From assembly GCF_019048845.1 (NCBI RefSeq), contig NZ_CP077426.1:2155501-2219500 (forward strand): DNA of 64,000 nucleotides, read 5' to 3'. Every line of letters starts with the position of its first letter. Position 1 is the stretch's first letter. Source of the stretch: Vibrio mimicus (GTDB lineage Bacteria; Pseudomonadota; Gammaproteobacteria; Enterobacterales; Vibrionaceae). Position numbers and translations under genes: made by a program. The notes beneath the pieces are model-generated. The model was not told the origin of the DNA and searched no databases. It saw nothing but the letters and a program-made list of their open reading frames with translations. Of this stretch, positions 43,644 through 52,502 are shown one piece after another.

Positions 43644-44189
43644 TTAGTGACCTTCAAATTCACAGATGCTGTAAACCTGCAAGCCTAACCCTTCAAGGCG
43701 CTTATCACCACCAATTTCTGGCAGATTGATGACGAAGGCTGCGTGCTCAACTTCACCACCCAATTGGCGGATGAGTTTAGTGGTCGCTTCAATCGTACCG
43801 CCAGTTGCCAGTAAGTCGTCAACGACCAACACTTTGTCACCGGTTTTGATCGCATCTACATGAATTTCCAGTGTATCTGTGCCGTATTCCAGTTCATAAG
43901 ATTGTGCAACGGTTTGGCGAGGCAGCTTGCCTGGTTTACGCACAGGAACAAAACCCACGCCCAGTTCTAATGCCAAAGGAGCGCCAAACAGAAAGCCACG
44001 CGCTTCTGTACCAACGACCTTGGTAAAACCCATGTCTTTGTACTTATCCACCAGAAGTTGAATCGTCGCTTGATACGCTTTGGCATCTTCTAGCAAGCTG
44101 GTGACATCACGAAACAGAATGCCTTTTTTTGGATAGTCTGGGATGCTTTTGATGCTGGATTTGATCAGTGAAAGAGTTTCAGTTGTCAT
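43644..44189 (-). CDS. apt: Adenine phosphoribosyltransferase
   Basis: 181 residues. PRPP-binding motif [17 protein letters not shown], adenine-site and family motifs [15 protein letters not shown] and [15 protein letters not shown]. It salvages adenine to AMP using PRPP. It lies directly upstream of dnaX and is probably co-transcribed with it. Its leader contains the TAATCACCT palindrome at 44212-44230. Confidence 0.97.
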   Translation of the reverse strand: MTTETLSLIKSSIKSIPDYPKKGILFRDVTSLLEDAKAYQATIQLLVDKYKDMGFTKVVGTEARGFLFGAPLALELGVGFVPVRKPGKLPRQTVAQSYELEYGTDTLEIHVDAIKTGDKVLVVDDLLATGGTIEATTKLIRQLGGEVEHAAFVINLPEIGGDKRLEGLGLQVYSICEFEGH

Positions 44190-44211
44190 AGTTACGTTAG
44201 CTTCAGTTGCT

Positions 44212-44230
44212 TAATCACCTAAGGTGATTA
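44212..44230 (-). promoter_or_regulatory. Palindrome in the apt upstream region
   Basis: TAATCACCT-A-AGGTGATTA is a perfect 19-base palindrome, 23-41 bases before the apt start codon. It could be an operator or a leader hairpin covering nothing of the ribosome site. Not a match to the PurR box. The regulator is unknown. Confidence 0.5.
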
Positions 44231-44276
44231 CAGAACAATTCCGGTGTCGTCCTATCGCACGGTATAGGCGGCACTG

Positions 44277-44305
44277 AAAAAACAAAGCCCACTCGAAGAG
44301 TGGGC
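44277..44305 (-). terminator. Intrinsic terminator of ybaN
   Basis: GCCCACTC (minus strand, 44305-44298), loop TTC, GAGTGGGC, then TTTGTTTTTT. An 8-bp stem with T-rich tail, 17 bases beyond the ybaN stop codon. Confidence 0.9.
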
Positions 44306-44321
44306 ACACTTCCCGCTAATG

Positions 44322-44720
44322 CTAGTGATTTTCTTGTTGGTTAGCAACCAACTCATGGGTTGGCAGATGGGCAAACCAAGTGATCAGAAGCACAAGCCAA
44401 ATAAACAACCCAACTTTCAGCCATAAGAGGGGCACCATCCAAATAGAAAAGGTAAAGCTCAGTAAGATAAAAACTATGGCGCGTTTTTTCACCGCCTTGC
44501 TGACCGCACGGTGTTGCTGCCAATTTTGAATGATCGGCCCAAACTTTTCATGTTGATACAGCCAACGGTGGAAACGTGGGCTACTGCGTAAAAAACAGGC
44601 GCTAGAGAGTAGGATAAAGGGCGTAGTTGGTAAAAGAGGAAGAAATATGCCCAGTATTCCTAGGCATAGACTCGTCATTCCAATGAAACTGAATAAGAAA
44701 CGTTGTAGGGATGAACGCAT
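44322..44720 (-). CDS. ybaN: YbaN-family (DUF454) inner-membrane protein
   Basis: 132 residues, three to four helices, with the DUF454 pattern LGILGIFLPLLPTTPFILLSSACFLRSSPRFHRWLYQH. The function is not established. Its ATG overlaps the stop of the preceding 43-codon gene by one base (TAATG), so the two are translationally coupled. Upstream of apt as in E. coli. Confidence 0.93.
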   Translation of the reverse strand: MRSSLQRFLFSFIGMTSLCLGILGIFLPLLPTTPFILLSSACFLRSSPRFHRWLYQHEKFGPIIQNWQQHRAVSKAVKKRAIVFILLSFTFSIWMVPLLWLKVGLFIWLVLLITWFAHLPTHELVANQQENH

Positions 44721-44851
44721 TAAAAGGTGGCGTAACCGTTAAGTACGCGGATCCAAGTTAATGTTGCTGGCAGTGTCGGGATCAGTAGAACCGCAACCAC
44801 GCCTAGGAAATAATAAATATTAAAGGGTTCTTTAAACTCTTGATTTGCCAT
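44720..44851 (-). CDS. 43-residue membrane protein coupled to ybaN
   Basis: 43 residues from the ATG at 44851 (MANQEFKEPFNIYYFLG...). The frame stays open further upstream, but that part has a poor coding look, and GGAAAGAG upstream of this ATG is a usable ribosome site. One hydrophobic helix (about 14-34). TAATG overlap with ybaN supports its reality. Not a family I recognise; possible small-protein partner of YbaN. Confidence 0.75.
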   Translation of the reverse strand: MANQEFKEPFNIYYFLGVVAVLLIPTLPATLTWIRVLNGYATF

Positions 44852-45023
44852 TGTAATTTTCTCTTTCCGGGTGACTTTACATTGGACAGCTCTGCGTCTG
44901 CCTCCATTTGTTAATGTGCTCAGAACTATAACGAAACCTCGCTGCCACAAACACTGACAACATATAAGGTTATTACCAACTCGTTCTAAAGTTCCAACCA
45001 CACTCACAATTTAGACAGTAAAA

Positions 45024-46124
45024 TCACACCTCACAACCCTGATAGAGATCTAAAGTGAAACTGTAAGCGCTTGGCTTACTCAGCGTCACTTGGCAAGCAG
45101 AACGAATCGGCAAATCTTTGGTGATAAAGTTGCGCAAGCTATTATCTCCGAGCTGAACCCCTGAGGTTACACGATTGTGTACATAGCCATTTGACCATTG
45201 GCAATCTAAGCCAGCAGGTAAAAGAGATAAAGTCCCTCCCGCGACATCTGCAACCCCAAACAATGCGGAAACTTTACCAATGCAGTCAGAGCAACAAATT
45301 CCGCGCTCAATAATCTCAGCCAAGTCTTTCAACTCAACACTAAAATTGCGCAAATTACGCACATAATCATGGAATAAGGCTCGGACTAACAGTGTCGATG
45401 CCGCACCACATTCTTCATGGCTCGCAGCATCCACTACGTAAAATACAAACTGACCATTCATCAACCAAGCATAGTCAAACACCAATGGCATCATCTCAGC
45501 CGACTGCAACAAACGATAACTACACTTCCAATCTCCAAGCTGAGAGTCATTTTCTGGCAATAAGGCACTCAATAACTCTCTTGCCGCATTCGGGTTATCT
45601 TTTAAATATTGCAAATGCCAATGCAGCTCTTGCTCTTCAGGAATCCCACCTTGATTATCTGCACCATACCAACAGCTCGCGAAATCACGTGGTTGGGTAT
45701 GGTTGCTATCTAAAATATTTTTAATAGAACTGCTTAAATCTGCATGATTGGCGATCGGTTTAGGTAGAAAATCTTTAATCCCAAACCGCAACGCTCGAGC
45801 GACATCAGAGATTTCTTCCGTTGCAGAAACGACGATTAATGGCAAAGAGGGGTATTCAAGACTCACCTCTTCAACAAATTCAATTCCATTGAGAATAGGC
45901 ATCGATAAATCACACAACACGAGATCTGGTTCACTGTCTCTCAACTTGCGTAATCCATCTAAACCATTTTCAGCTTCCAGTACGTTATAACCTTGCTGTT
46001 GCAGATACCCTTTGGTCATTCGGCGAAAAACCGGATCATCATCGACCAGTAAGATGAGCTTGCCAGAATCTAATTGGGCTTGAGATTCACTCTCATCTTC
46101 TATGTGAGATTTATACATAAACAT
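45024..46124 (-). CDS. rssB: RssB-like response regulator
   Basis: 366 residues from the ATG at 46124; a GTG at 46133 and an ATG at 46118 are alternatives. Receiver domain about 25-145 with phospho-acceptor Asp in DLVLCDLSMPILNG and Lys in FLPKPIANH; then a PP2C-like domain (about 180-360) without metal-binding acids that I can match. This is the layout of RssB/SprE, the adaptor that delivers RpoS to ClpXP. It could instead be a related anti-sigma antagonist. Stand-alone gene, no kinase next to it. Confidence 0.82.
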   Translation of the reverse strand: MFMYKSHIEDESESQAQLDSGKLILLVDDDPVFRRMTKGYLQQQGYNVLEAENGLDGLRKLRDSEPDLVLCDLSMPILNGIEFVEEVSLEYPSLPLIVVSATEEISDVARALRFGIKDFLPKPIANHADLSSSIKNILDSNHTQPRDFASCWYGADNQGGIPEEQELHWHLQYLKDNPNAARELLSALLPENDSQLGDWKCSYRLLQSAEMMPLVFDYAWLMNGQFVFYVVDAASHEECGAASTLLVRALFHDYVRNLRNFSVELKDLAEIIERGICCSDCIGKVSALFGVADVAGGTLSLLPAGLDCQWSNGYVHNRVTSGVQLGDNSLRNFITKDLPIRSACQVTLSKPSAYSFTLDLYQGCEV

Positions 46125-46292
46125 CGACCCCACTCATAAAATCTACTGCGCAAGTTACCGATAACTTGCTACGTTAAAAATGCATTATTGATTGATTAAA
46201 AAGTAGCTCTGAAATGGGGTTTACACAAACCATAGGTACTCTCATTTTCAGCGATCACAATATGTATGGTTTTTAGCAAATCGTCATACAAG

Positions 46293-46323
46293 TTGACATC
46301 ACTCAAAATTTAACAGCTTATAT
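46293..46323 (+). promoter_or_regulatory. Candidate promoter of the LysR gene
   Basis: TTGACA (46293-46298) and TTATAT (46318-46323) with a 19-base spacer, 43 bases before the LysR start codon. A perfect -35 with a loose -10 and a long spacer; tentative. Confidence 0.4.
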
Positions 46324-46366
46324 ATGTATAAATTAGCCAGTGTTGCAACATAATGTGTCAGAAACG

Positions 46367-47242
46367 ATGAAACTAGATGACCTAAACCTCTTTCGACTGG
46401 TTGTCGAAAATGGAAGCTATACCTCAACTTCAAAAAAAACCATGATCCCCGTGGCCACCATCACACGCAGGATCCAAGCCTTGGAAGATTCACTGAATCT
46501 TCGGCTACTGAATCGTCATGCACGCAAACTGACCTTAACAGAAGCAGGTGAGCGTTTTTACAAAGATTGCTCACCATTGCTAGAACGCCTTGCCTCTATG
46601 ACGGAAGAAATCACAGATGAATGTCGTGGAGCTTCCGGACGCATTCGCATTTCTGCACCATCAAACCTCACCAAACGCATGATGATGCCGATGTTCAACA
46701 CCTTTATGGGTAAATACCCCGATATCCATATTGAATTGATGATGAGCAATCAAGCAGATGATCTTGACCCAACCGAGTGGGATGTAATTTTCCGTGTTGG
46801 TCCACAGCGCGATTCAAGTTTGATTGCCCGAAAAATTGGGGAAGTCAAAGACATACTGGTGGCAAGCCCAACATATTTAGCGGACCATCCACAACCCACT
46901 CACGCAGAAGAGTTGCACCAACATCAACTGCTCAAAGGTTATCCACTACTTAAATGGCAACTGACTAACAGTCAGGGGGAAACCATCGTCAACACGGATC
47001 GTGGCCGTTTTCAAGCTAGTGCTTTGAATGTGGTACGCAGTGCATGCTCAGAGGGGTTAGGTATAACACTGATGCCGGATGTGATGTTGCGTGAATTCTT
47101 GAGTGACGGCAGCTTAGTACAAGTGCTTTCGGATTGGAGCTCTAACCCGCGCGATATCTACATGCTGTATAACCACAAAGATCATCAGCCTGAAAAAGTA
47201 CGCTTGTTTATTGATTTCGTGATTAGCTATCACTTGCAGTAA
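46367..47242 (+). CDS. LysR-family transcription regulator
   Basis: 291 residues from the ATG at 46367 (MKLDDLNLFRLVVENGSYT); a TTG 27 bases upstream also stays in frame. N-terminal winged helix-turn-helix (TSTSKKTMIPVATITRRIQALED) and a periplasmic-binding-like effector domain. It resembles the AaeR/YhaJ-type group in layout. The effector and target are unknown; it is convergent with the nitroreductase and shares a terminator region with it. Confidence 0.92.
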   Translation: MKLDDLNLFRLVVENGSYTSTSKKTMIPVATITRRIQALEDSLNLRLLNRHARKLTLTEAGERFYKDCSPLLERLASMTEEITDECRGASGRIRISAPSNLTKRMMMPMFNTFMGKYPDIHIELMMSNQADDLDPTEWDVIFRVGPQRDSSLIARKIGEVKDILVASPTYLADHPQPTHAEELHQHQLLKGYPLLKWQLTNSQGETIVNTDRGRFQASALNVVRSACSEGLGITLMPDVMLREFLSDGSLVQVLSDWSSNPRDIYMLYNHKDHQPEKVRLFIDFVISYHLQ

Positions 47243-47269
47243 TCCGAACTTCTGAGGCTAAAAAGGATA

Positions 47270-47297
47270 TTAAAAAAGGGCTTTCAGCCCTTTTTCT
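47270..47297 (+). terminator. Intrinsic terminator after the LysR gene
   Basis: AAAAGGGCT (47274-47282), loop TTTC overlap, AGCCCTTTTT (47286-47295). Short GC stem with a T run, between the convergent LysR and nitroreductase genes; it can serve both. Confidence 0.88.
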
Positions 47298-47316
47298 TTA
47301 TGTTCAGTATGCAAAT

Positions 47317-47865
47317 TTATAGGTATTCGACAAACTTACTGAGGTCACGTTCTGGTACCTTAGTCGCTGTTGTGCCAGGAGTACCGAGATAAAGAAAACC
47401 GACAATTTGATCTTCACCTTGTACATTGAAAGCGCTACGAACTACCGGATGGAACATCCAGCTTCCTGAACGCCAAATCCCCTGAAACCCTTGCGCCACC
47501 GCTGCCATCTGCATGGCTTGCACCGCACACCCCGCTGATAGATGCTGTTCAAAAGCCGGAATTTTTTCACTATGCGTCACCTTGGCAATCACGGTGATCA
47601 CCATAGGCGCTCGAAATGGTGCATTCTTGGCTTTGCTAATTACCGCTTCATCACTGCCGTTGGCGATTTCGGTTTGCTCCAAAATGCTGGCCAACTTTGT
47701 CAGCCCCTCACCATGAGCCACCACGAAACGCCACGGAGTGAGTGCGCCATGATCGGGGGCACGCAAACCCGCACGTAAAATATTCTCGAGAGCCTCACCT
47801 TGTGGAGCAGGCGCATCCAACTTTGCAATTGAGCGGCGGTTGAGCAATAAATCGAGCGCTTCCAT
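47317..47865 (-). CDS. YdjA-type nitroreductase family protein
   Basis: 182 residues. FMN-binding nitroreductase fold: LLLNRRSIAKLDAPAPQGEAL at the start, RAPDHGALTPWRFVV, and the C-terminal VGFLYLGTPGTTATKVPERDL pattern of YdjA. A small dimeric flavoprotein oxidoreductase; the physiological substrate is unknown. Divergence and a 117-base gap separate it from fadJ upstream (same strand). Confidence 0.92.
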   Translation of the reverse strand: MEALDLLLNRRSIAKLDAPAPQGEALENILRAGLRAPDHGALTPWRFVVAHGEGLTKLASILEQTEIANGSDEAVISKAKNAPFRAPMVITVIAKVTHSEKIPAFEQHLSAGCAVQAMQMAAVAQGFQGIWRSGSWMFHPVVRSAFNVQGEDQIVGFLYLGTPGTTATKVPERDLSKFVEYL

Positions 47866-47933
47866 TTTAAATTCCTTGTTAGTTCTTGATGTTACGTTTC
47901 ATCCTAGCACACATTTTTGAGAATAACTCGCAA

Positions 47934-47962
47934 TAAGAAAGAGGCACTTGGCCTCTTTCTTA
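47934..47962 (-). terminator. Hairpin terminator after fadJ
   Basis: TAAGAAAGAGG (47934-47944) and CCTCTTTCTTA (47952-47962) form a perfect 11-bp stem, 20 bases beyond the fadJ stop codon. The T run after it is short (TTATT), so it may be only partly effective. Confidence 0.75.
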
Positions 47963-47982
47963 ATCATGATGAAATCTCGAAC

Positions 47983-50109
47983 TTAGGGGTAAAACTTTTC
48001 GCCTAAGCCCGCTCTGGTTAACAAACCATCACACGGGGCAAACCGTTCACCATATTTTTCGGTATGCTGATTCATCAGTTCCACCACTTTGGTTAAGCCA
48101 AGCGTGTCCATATAACGGAAAGGCCCGCCTAAGAATGGAGGGAAGCCAATACCGAAAATCGCGCCCATGTCACCATCACGTGCACTGCGGATAATACCTT
48201 CATCAAGACAACGAACTGCTTCGTTGAGCATAGGCAGCAGGCAGCGCATCGCAATCGCTTTGTCATTCAACTTAGACTCAGGCGTTAACTTGAGCAGTTT
48301 ATAGACTGATTTATCGACATCTTTCTTCTTACTGCCTTTATAAGTATAAAAACCCTTGCCACTCTTACGGCCTTTACGGTTGTCTTTGAGTAGTACATCA
48401 AACACATTCGGACCTTGGAATCGTGGTCCAAGCTCATTAACCAGAATCGGCATAATCTTCGCGCCAATATCCACTCCCACTTCATCGAGCAAAGTGATGG
48501 GGCCGACAGGGAAGCCAAAATCGAGCAAAGCGGTATCCAGATTCTCAATCGGTTCACCGGTCATCAACACTTGCGCAGCTTCATTCATATAGGGCGCTAA
48601 AATGCGGTTGACGTAAAAACCGGCACAATCTTTCACCACAATCGGTGTTTTGCCCTGTTTACGCGCAAGTGCCACAACCGTTGCAATCGTTTCATCCGAT
48701 GTTTTGGCATGCGGGATCACTTCTACCAGCGGCATTTTTTCTACCGGGCTGAAGTAATGCAGACCCACAATGTTTTCTGGACGCTGCGCTTGGCTGGCAA
48801 TTTGATGGATTGGCAACGATGAAGTATTGGTTGCAAAAATGGTGGAAGGTTTCGCGTTGGCTTCAATATCTGCCACCATTTGTTGCTTAAGTTTGAGATC
48901 TTCAAACACCGCTTCGATCACCACATCACAGCGATCAAAACCCACAAAATCTGTACCGCCAGAGAGTTGCGACATCTGCGCTTGCAACTGTGCCTTGCTC
49001 AAAATTTTGCGTTGTCTTTGCTTATCAAACAGCTTGTAGTTGTATTTAAGCGCATTCAGCACTCCATCGTTGGCCACATCTTTAATTCGTACTGGCACTT
49101 TGGCTTTTGCCACAGAGACATGGCTAATCCCAGCCCCCATCAAACCGCCACCCAACACACCTACCGCGTTAATCGCTGCGGGTTTTGCATCCGCGCCGAG
49201 ATCTTTTTTCATCTCCGTCGTGGCAAAGAAAATCGAACGAAGTGCTTTCGATTCTCTCGTCATCACCAGTTCAGCAAAACGCTTCGCTTCATACTCCAAA
49301 CCTGCGTGCATCCCTTTTTCAAGACCAAATTGTATGACCTCTAAAATGGCTTGCGCTGCGGGGTAATTACCGCGTGTTTTTTGCTGCGTTTTCTTGGCGG
49401 CCTGATCAAAAATCAACTTACGCCCGAAGCCTGTATTGGCGAGCAGTTTTTCTTTGATCGGTAGTGCGGTTTGTGCACGCTTCTTGTGGCCTTTTTCTTC
49501 CAACACACGCTTTGCGACATCAAGCAACACAGAATGCGGAACACAGGCATCGACGATGCCGAGTTTTTTGGCTTTTTTCGCGCGTAGTTGTTTACCTGTC
49601 AGGATCAAATCAAGCGCAGGAAGCAGACCAATCAAGCGTGGCAAGCGCTGCGTACCACCTGAACCCGGCAGCAAACCCAGCATCACTTCCGGTAAACCAA
49701 GGCGAGTAGCATCATCTTCCGTACAGACTCGATAATCACACGCCAGCGCCAATTCTAAACCACCACCGAGACAGGGGCCGTGAATCGCAGCAACCACGGG
49801 GAAAGGCAGATCCGCAAGCTGTTGGAACATCTGCTGACCTTGTGAAGCCAACGCTTGTGCTTCGTGGACGGATTGACAAGCTTCCAACATACGCACATCG
49901 GCACCCGCAATGAAGTTATCCGGCTTAAGAGAGTGGATAATCAGGCCTTTTACTTGCCCTTTCTTTTCATTGAGTGCGGTAAACACCGCTTGCATCTCTT
50001 CAGCAAACGCCGCTTGCAAGGTATTCATTTTCTCGCTGGGGACATCAATCGCTAGCCATGCATAGTGCTGCTCATCAAACGAGAGCTGAAACGCTTTCTT
50101 ATTCTCCAT
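47983..50109 (-). CDS. fadJ: Fatty acid oxidation complex alpha subunit FadJ
   Basis: 708 residues from the ATG at 50109 ([18 protein letters not shown]); E. coli FadJ has 714. N-terminal enoyl-CoA hydratase (crotonase) domain with [13 protein letters not shown] and [17 protein letters not shown], then the 3-hydroxyacyl-CoA dehydrogenase with [15 protein letters not shown] and [11 protein letters not shown]. It acts with FadI in anaerobic or long-chain β-oxidation. The ATG overlaps the stop of fadI by one base (TAATG). Confidence 0.97.
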   Translation of the reverse strand: MENKKAFQLSFDEQHYAWLAIDVPSEKMNTLQAAFAEEMQAVFTALNEKKGQVKGLIIHSLKPDNFIAGADVRMLEACQSVHEAQALASQGQQMFQQLADLPFPVVAAIHGPCLGGGLELALACDYRVCTEDDATRLGLPEVMLGLLPGSGGTQRLPRLIGLLPALDLILTGKQLRAKKAKKLGIVDACVPHSVLLDVAKRVLEEKGHKKRAQTALPIKEKLLANTGFGRKLIFDQAAKKTQQKTRGNYPAAQAILEVIQFGLEKGMHAGLEYEAKRFAELVMTRESKALRSIFFATTEMKKDLGADAKPAAINAVGVLGGGLMGAGISHVSVAKAKVPVRIKDVANDGVLNALKYNYKLFDKQRQRKILSKAQLQAQMSQLSGGTDFVGFDRCDVVIEAVFEDLKLKQQMVADIEANAKPSTIFATNTSSLPIHQIASQAQRPENIVGLHYFSPVEKMPLVEVIPHAKTSDETIATVVALARKQGKTPIVVKDCAGFYVNRILAPYMNEAAQVLMTGEPIENLDTALLDFGFPVGPITLLDEVGVDIGAKIMPILVNELGPRFQGPNVFDVLLKDNRKGRKSGKGFYTYKGSKKKDVDKSVYKLLKLTPESKLNDKAIAMRCLLPMLNEAVRCLDEGIIRSARDGDMGAIFGIGFPPFLGGPFRYMDTLGLTKVVELMNQHTEKYGERFAPCDGLLTRAGLGEKFYP

Positions 50110-51416
50110 TATTCCACCTCCAGAATCATTGCAGCGCCCAAACCACCAGCAGCACAAGCTGTGTTTAAGGCTAAACCTCCGCCACGGCGTTTCAATTCAC
50201 GTAATGTTTGAGTGATCATTCGCGCGCCCGTTGCCGCAAATGGATGACCATATGCCAATGAACCACCAAGGACGTTAAATTTGCTCATATCGACTTCGCC
50301 GATGGCTTGCGCGCGGCCGAGTTGCTCTTGAGCAAACTTATCGCTCGCGAACATCTTCAAATTCGCCAAGGTTTGCGCCGCAAACGCTTCGTGCATATCA
50401 ATCAAGGTTAAATCGTTGAGCGTTATCCCTGCACGATCCAGAGCAATCGGAGTGGCATACGATGGCCCCATCAACATATCTTTTTCTACGCCAATCGCCG
50501 CAAACGCATAAGAACGAATGTAACCCATGATTTCTAGGCCAAGTTCTTTGGCTTTGCCTTCACGCATCAACATAATCGCTGCTGCACCATCGGTTAGCGG
50601 CGTTGAGTTTGCCGCCGTCACTGAACCGTATTGACGATCAAACGCCGGACGCAACTTGGCATAACTCTCTAATTTGGAATCAAGGCGAATGTTATTGTCG
50701 GTATCAATCCACTTTTTATAAGGCTCAGGAAACGCGGTCATTACTTCATCGCGAATTTTCCCTTCTGCCCATGCTTGCGCCGCTAAAGTATGTGAACGAT
50801 GCGCTAACGCATCTTGCTCAGCGCGAGAAATGGCATAACTTTTGGCCATCTGCTCAGCCGTTTGCCCCATAGAAAGCCCAGTAGAATATTCAGCCACCGC
50901 AGGAGGGACGGGCATCAAATCTTTGAAAGAGAGGTTACTGAGCAACTTGATCTTTTGTCCCATGGTTTTGGCTTTGCTCAAGGCAAGTAATGAAGCCGCC
51001 AGTTTTTTGGACACGCCGATCGGCAGAATAGAAGAGGAATCCGCACCACCTGCAATGCCAATATCAATCGTTCCCGCCATAATGCTTTCTGCAACATTGA
51101 CCGCCGCTTGAAAACTGGTCGCGCAGGCACGAGTTACGCTATAGGCATCCGTGTGAATCGACATTCCCGTACCCAACACAATTTCGCGAGCAATATTAGG
51201 CGCTTCCGGCATTTGCACCACTTGACCAAACACCACTTGTTCAATCAATTTCGGGTCGATGACCGTGCGCGCCATCATTTCTTGTACCACCATTTTGCCG
51301 AGATCAACGGCGGGTACTTGACCAAATTCGGTACTTTGACGGGCGAAAGGCGTGCGTAGCCCCGCCACAATCGCCACTCGTTCTCCAGAACGAGTCCTGA
51401 CTTCCTGCTTGCCCAT
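50109..51416 (-). CDS. fadI: 3-ketoacyl-CoA thiolase FadI
   Basis: 435 residues from the ATG at 51416 ([17 protein letters not shown]); E. coli FadI has 436. Acyl-binding Cys in [13 protein letters not shown], catalytic His in DMHEAFAAQ and [18 protein letters not shown], catalytic Cys in [13 protein letters not shown]. It makes the last step of β-oxidation with FadJ. First gene of the fadIJ operon; a FadR-like operator lies just upstream of the ribosome site. Confidence 0.97.
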   Translation of the reverse strand: MGKQEVRTRSGERVAIVAGLRTPFARQSTEFGQVPAVDLGKMVVQEMMARTVIDPKLIEQVVFGQVVQMPEAPNIAREIVLGTGMSIHTDAYSVTRACATSFQAAVNVAESIMAGTIDIGIAGGADSSSILPIGVSKKLAASLLALSKAKTMGQKIKLLSNLSFKDLMPVPPAVAEYSTGLSMGQTAEQMAKSYAISRAEQDALAHRSHTLAAQAWAEGKIRDEVMTAFPEPYKKWIDTDNNIRLDSKLESYAKLRPAFDRQYGSVTAANSTPLTDGAAAIMLMREGKAKELGLEIMGYIRSYAFAAIGVEKDMLMGPSYATPIALDRAGITLNDLTLIDMHEAFAAQTLANLKMFASDKFAQEQLGRAQAIGEVDMSKFNVLGGSLAYGHPFAATGARMITQTLRELKRRGGGLALNTACAAGGLGAAMILEVE

Positions 51417-51432
51417 GATTTCTCCTTCGAAT

Positions 51433-51449
51433 AAGAGGTCTGACCTGAA
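51433..51449 (-). promoter_or_regulatory. FadR-like operator upstream of fadI
   Basis: The plus-strand sequence AAGAGGTCTGACCTGAA centred at 51441 contains AGGTC-T-GACCT, a perfect 5-bp dyad matching the FadR core TGGTCNGACCA except at the ends. It lies 20-35 bases before the fadI start codon. FadR repression of β-oxidation genes, relieved by long-chain acyl-CoA, is established in Vibrio and E. coli; binding here is inferred. Confidence 0.75.
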
Positions 51450-51558
51450 GCATTGTAACGAGAATGTTAAACAAATCAAACGAGCGTTTAAATAATCGTG
51501 ATTTAAACAATCCTTTCTAGGGAAAAATACAGGAGAAACGCAGGATTCGGGATTTTTT

Positions 51559-51723
51559 GCAAAAAAAAAACCACACAGAACTGTGTGGTCGGAATGGGTA
51601 AAGCAATTAACTTACGCCAATTGAAAAATCAGTTTCCTGATTAGGAGAAAGTAAAGTCAGCCTTCAAAAGGAAGTGTCATCTTTGCTCAACAATGCCAGT
51701 CGTAATGACTGACGAGATGACAG
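51559..51723 (-). ncRNA. Candidate small RNA with its own terminator
   Basis: On the minus strand ACCACACAG-TT-CTGTGTGGT (51589-51570) is followed by a run of ten or more T: a very strong Rho-independent terminator with no gene upstream of it on that strand. About 150 bases upstream a TATAGT box (51734-51729) could be a -10; the -35 is poor. Between them are AATCAG-GAAA-CTGATT (51642-51627), a hairpin with a GNRA loop, and C/U-rich segments (CTTTCTCC, ACCTCCTG) able to pair with ribosome sites. This is the usual layout of a Hfq-type sRNA. The 5' end is a guess. Confidence 0.5.
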
Positions 51724-51938
51724 GAGGTACTATAACGGCTTCGAAACAATAGATTTTGAAATAGATCAAGTTTAAGGTGATTTCTTGGCAACTAGGAAAG
51801 TAAACTTGATGAAAAGCAATTCATTTCTTTCGCTCACTTGCTGCTGTTAACACCTAATGTGCCATCGTCATCATTATGAGACGCCACTTTGGCCTAAACT
51901 ATACACATGCAAAATACGATGTATGAATGGAGACTTCA

Positions 51939-52502
51939 GTGTCGATATTGAATTTATTTGGAAAGAAAGACACAAGTCGTCCGGTCAATAATGATATGGA
52001 CAGACAAAGAAAATACGAGGCACTGGTTCGTGCTTATCATCGCGATCTTTACCGTTATGCTTACTGGCTATGTAAGGATCGCTCGATTGCCGAAGACCTA
52101 GTGCAAGAAACCTGCTTAAGAGCTTGGAAGTCACTCGACAGTTTGTTGGATGAAAAAGCGGCTAAAGCATGGTTAATCACCATTTTACGCAGAGAAAATG
52201 CTCGCCGTTTTGAGCGTAAACAATTTGATTTAGTTGATATTGATGAACACGACTATGAAGCCAAATACACCGATGATGAACATCATCAGAATGAGTGGTT
52301 ACAGAATCAAATTTTAAAACTAGACGTAGAGTATCGAGAGCCCCTTTTTTTACAGGTTGTGGGTGGATTCAGCGGTGAAGAGATCGCCGACATTCTTTCA
52401 CTCAACAAAAACACGGTAATGACACGTTTGTTTAGAGCACGCAACCAACTGAAAGAGATGATGGATGGTTCAGCACACTACCCGGAGCAGCACAATGGAT
52501 GA
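51939..52502 (+). CDS. ECF-type RNA polymerase sigma factor
   Basis: 187 residues from the GTG at 51939, which has GGAG six bases upstream; an ATG at 51927 would add four residues. Region 2 (HRDLYRYAYWLCKDRSIAEDLVQETCLRAWKS) and region 4 (EYREPLFLQVVGGFSGEEIADILSLNKNTVMTRLFRAR) are complete. The stop overlaps the start of the anti-sigma gene. It turns on an extracytoplasmic stress or envelope-related set of genes; its promoter sequence is not known to me. The gap upstream (51417-51938) holds the FadR site and the candidate sRNA. Confidence 0.93.
   Translation: MSILNLFGKKDTSRPVNNDMDRQRKYEALVRAYHRDLYRYAYWLCKDRSIAEDLVQETCLRAWKSLDSLLDEKAAKAWLITILRRENARRFERKQFDLVDIDEHDYEAKYTDDEHHQNEWLQNQILKLDVEYREPLFLQVVGGFSGEEIADILSLNKNTVMTRLFRARNQLKEMMDGSAHYPEQHNG

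Noticed and set aside
51559..51589. The strong hairpin as a plus-strand terminator
   Set aside because: There is no T run on the plus-strand side (GGTCGGAATGGG) and no plus-strand gene upstream; the T run is on the minus strand.
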